Shown piece after piece: positions 63,562 to 64,000 of a stretch of DNA of 64,000 bases. How positions within the stretch are numbered: the stretch's first letter is position 1; each line of letters opens with the position of its first letter. This DNA is from Micromonospora marina (GTDB lineage Bacteria > Actinomycetota > Actinomycetes > Mycobacteriales > Micromonosporaceae). The notes under the pieces were generated by a model, which was not told the origin of the DNA, did not search any database, and saw nothing but the letters and a program-made list of their open reading frames with translations. The DNA is taken from contig NZ_FMCV01000002.1 of assembly GCF_900091565.1 (NCBI RefSeq), positions 186,001 through 250,000 on the forward strand, written 5' to 3'. Made by a program: the position numbers and the translations under genes.

Positions 63562-64000
63562 GTGTTTAGTCTCGACTGGATCTACTACGCGATCTCGTGG
63601 ATCCTGCTGGCCTGGCACTCGGCCTGGGACGCCATCGGAGTGCCGGTCGGGGCCGTGATCGGTACGAACTGGGCCTGGATCCTCGCCATCATCTTCCTGG
63701 TGGTGACGGTCCGGGTGATCCTGTTCCCGGTCTTCGTCAAGCAGATCAAGTCGCAGCGTGCCATGCAGGCGCTCCAGCCGAAGGTCAAGGAGCTCCAGGA
63801 GAAGCACAAGGGTGACCGGGAGACGCTCCAGAAGGAGATGATGGAGCTCTACCGGAAGGAAAAGGCCAACCCGCTCATGGGCTGCCTTCCGATGTTCCTC
63901 CAGATCCCGGTCTTCCTGGGCCTGTTCCACACGCTGCGCCGGCTCAGCCCGGACAACCAGGGCAAGACCCTGTACGGCTGGACCGTCGACCAGTTCGACA
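63562..64000 (+). CDS. yidC: Membrane protein insertase YidC (3' end outside window)
   Basis: The first 146 residues of YidC/Oxa1: FSLDWIYYAISWILLAWHSA at the N terminus, a membrane helix NWAWILAIIFLVVTVRVILF, the coiled cytoplasmic region MQALQPKVKELQEKHKGD and NPLMGCLPMFLQIPVFLGLF. This inserts proteins in the membrane alone or with SecYEG. GTG 63,562 directly follows the yidD stop. The gene is open at the window end. Confidence 0.95.
   Translation, partial: MFSLDWIYYAISWILLAWHSAWDAIGVPVGAVIGTNWAWILAIIFLVVTVRVILFPVFVKQIKSQRAMQALQPKVKELQEKHKGDRETLQKEMMELYRKEKANPLMGCLPMFLQIPVFLGLFHTLRRLSPDNQGKTLYGWTVDQFD

Overview
The window reads as the replication-origin region of a high-GC actinomycete, most likely a Micromonospora or a close relative in the Micromonosporaceae. 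Support comes from very high third-position GC, frequent GTG/TTG starts, the gene order yidC-yidD-rnpA-rpmH-dnaA-oriC-dnaN-gnd-recF-dciA-gyrB-gyrA, a DUF3566 gene followed by tRNA-Ile, a DLW-39 gene and tRNA-Ala, and typical actinomycete regulator pairs (XRE/DUF5753 with DUF397, SigE-like ECF factors). The conserved block is carried mainly on the minus strand, with oriC at about 59.5-60.0 kb.

Layout. 0-6.2 kb: the tail of a disordered protein, a GCS2-family ligase, a yceI/marR divergent pair and an HTH-NB-ARC regulator. 6.3-12.2 kb: a leucine/isovalerate degradation cluster (acyl-CoA dehydrogenase, carboxyltransferase, HMG-CoA lyase, biotin carboxylase) under a TetR regulator, with matching palindromes in front of two transcription units. 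12.3-17 kb: an HSP90-family ATPase translationally coupled to a 947-residue TPR protein. 17-22 kb: two SigE-like sigma genes (one has lost its recognition helix), a rhodanese and an SGNH hydrolase. 22-26.2 kb: an Imm5-like operon, an XRE/DUF397 pair, a methyltransferase, and a PadR-DUF1048 operon whose transporter is only a scar. 26.2-40.4 kb: housekeeping and transport genes (proS, CBS protein, SufE-like, DsbA-like, MFS, a 1504-residue P-type ATPase, Sua5, ArsR/VOC) and a parS-like site at 30.1 kb. 40.4-47.1 kb: an accessory segment ending at tRNA-Ala. 47.1-64 kb: the oriC block.

The accessory segment is the most unusual part. It holds two intact toxin-antitoxin pairs (RelE/Phd and VapBC), an ECF sigma/membrane-protein operon, an LPXTG surface protein, and decayed pieces of a PIN toxin, a second relE, an SMI1/KNR4 immunity-like gene, a TetR gene and an AAA ATPase. 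Four same-direction copies of a repeat of about 57-94 bp (41,871; 43,247; 45,645; 46,280) fall between these modules and were not seen elsewhere in the window.

Other points of note: GyrA carries a 419-residue LAGLIDADG intein immediately after its catalytic tyrosine; the gyrB-gyrA gap holds four same-strand DnaA-box-like sequences, two of them perfect; and the biotin carboxylase of the leucine cluster has no biotin-carrier domain. All calls come from reading the sequence; no database search was run.
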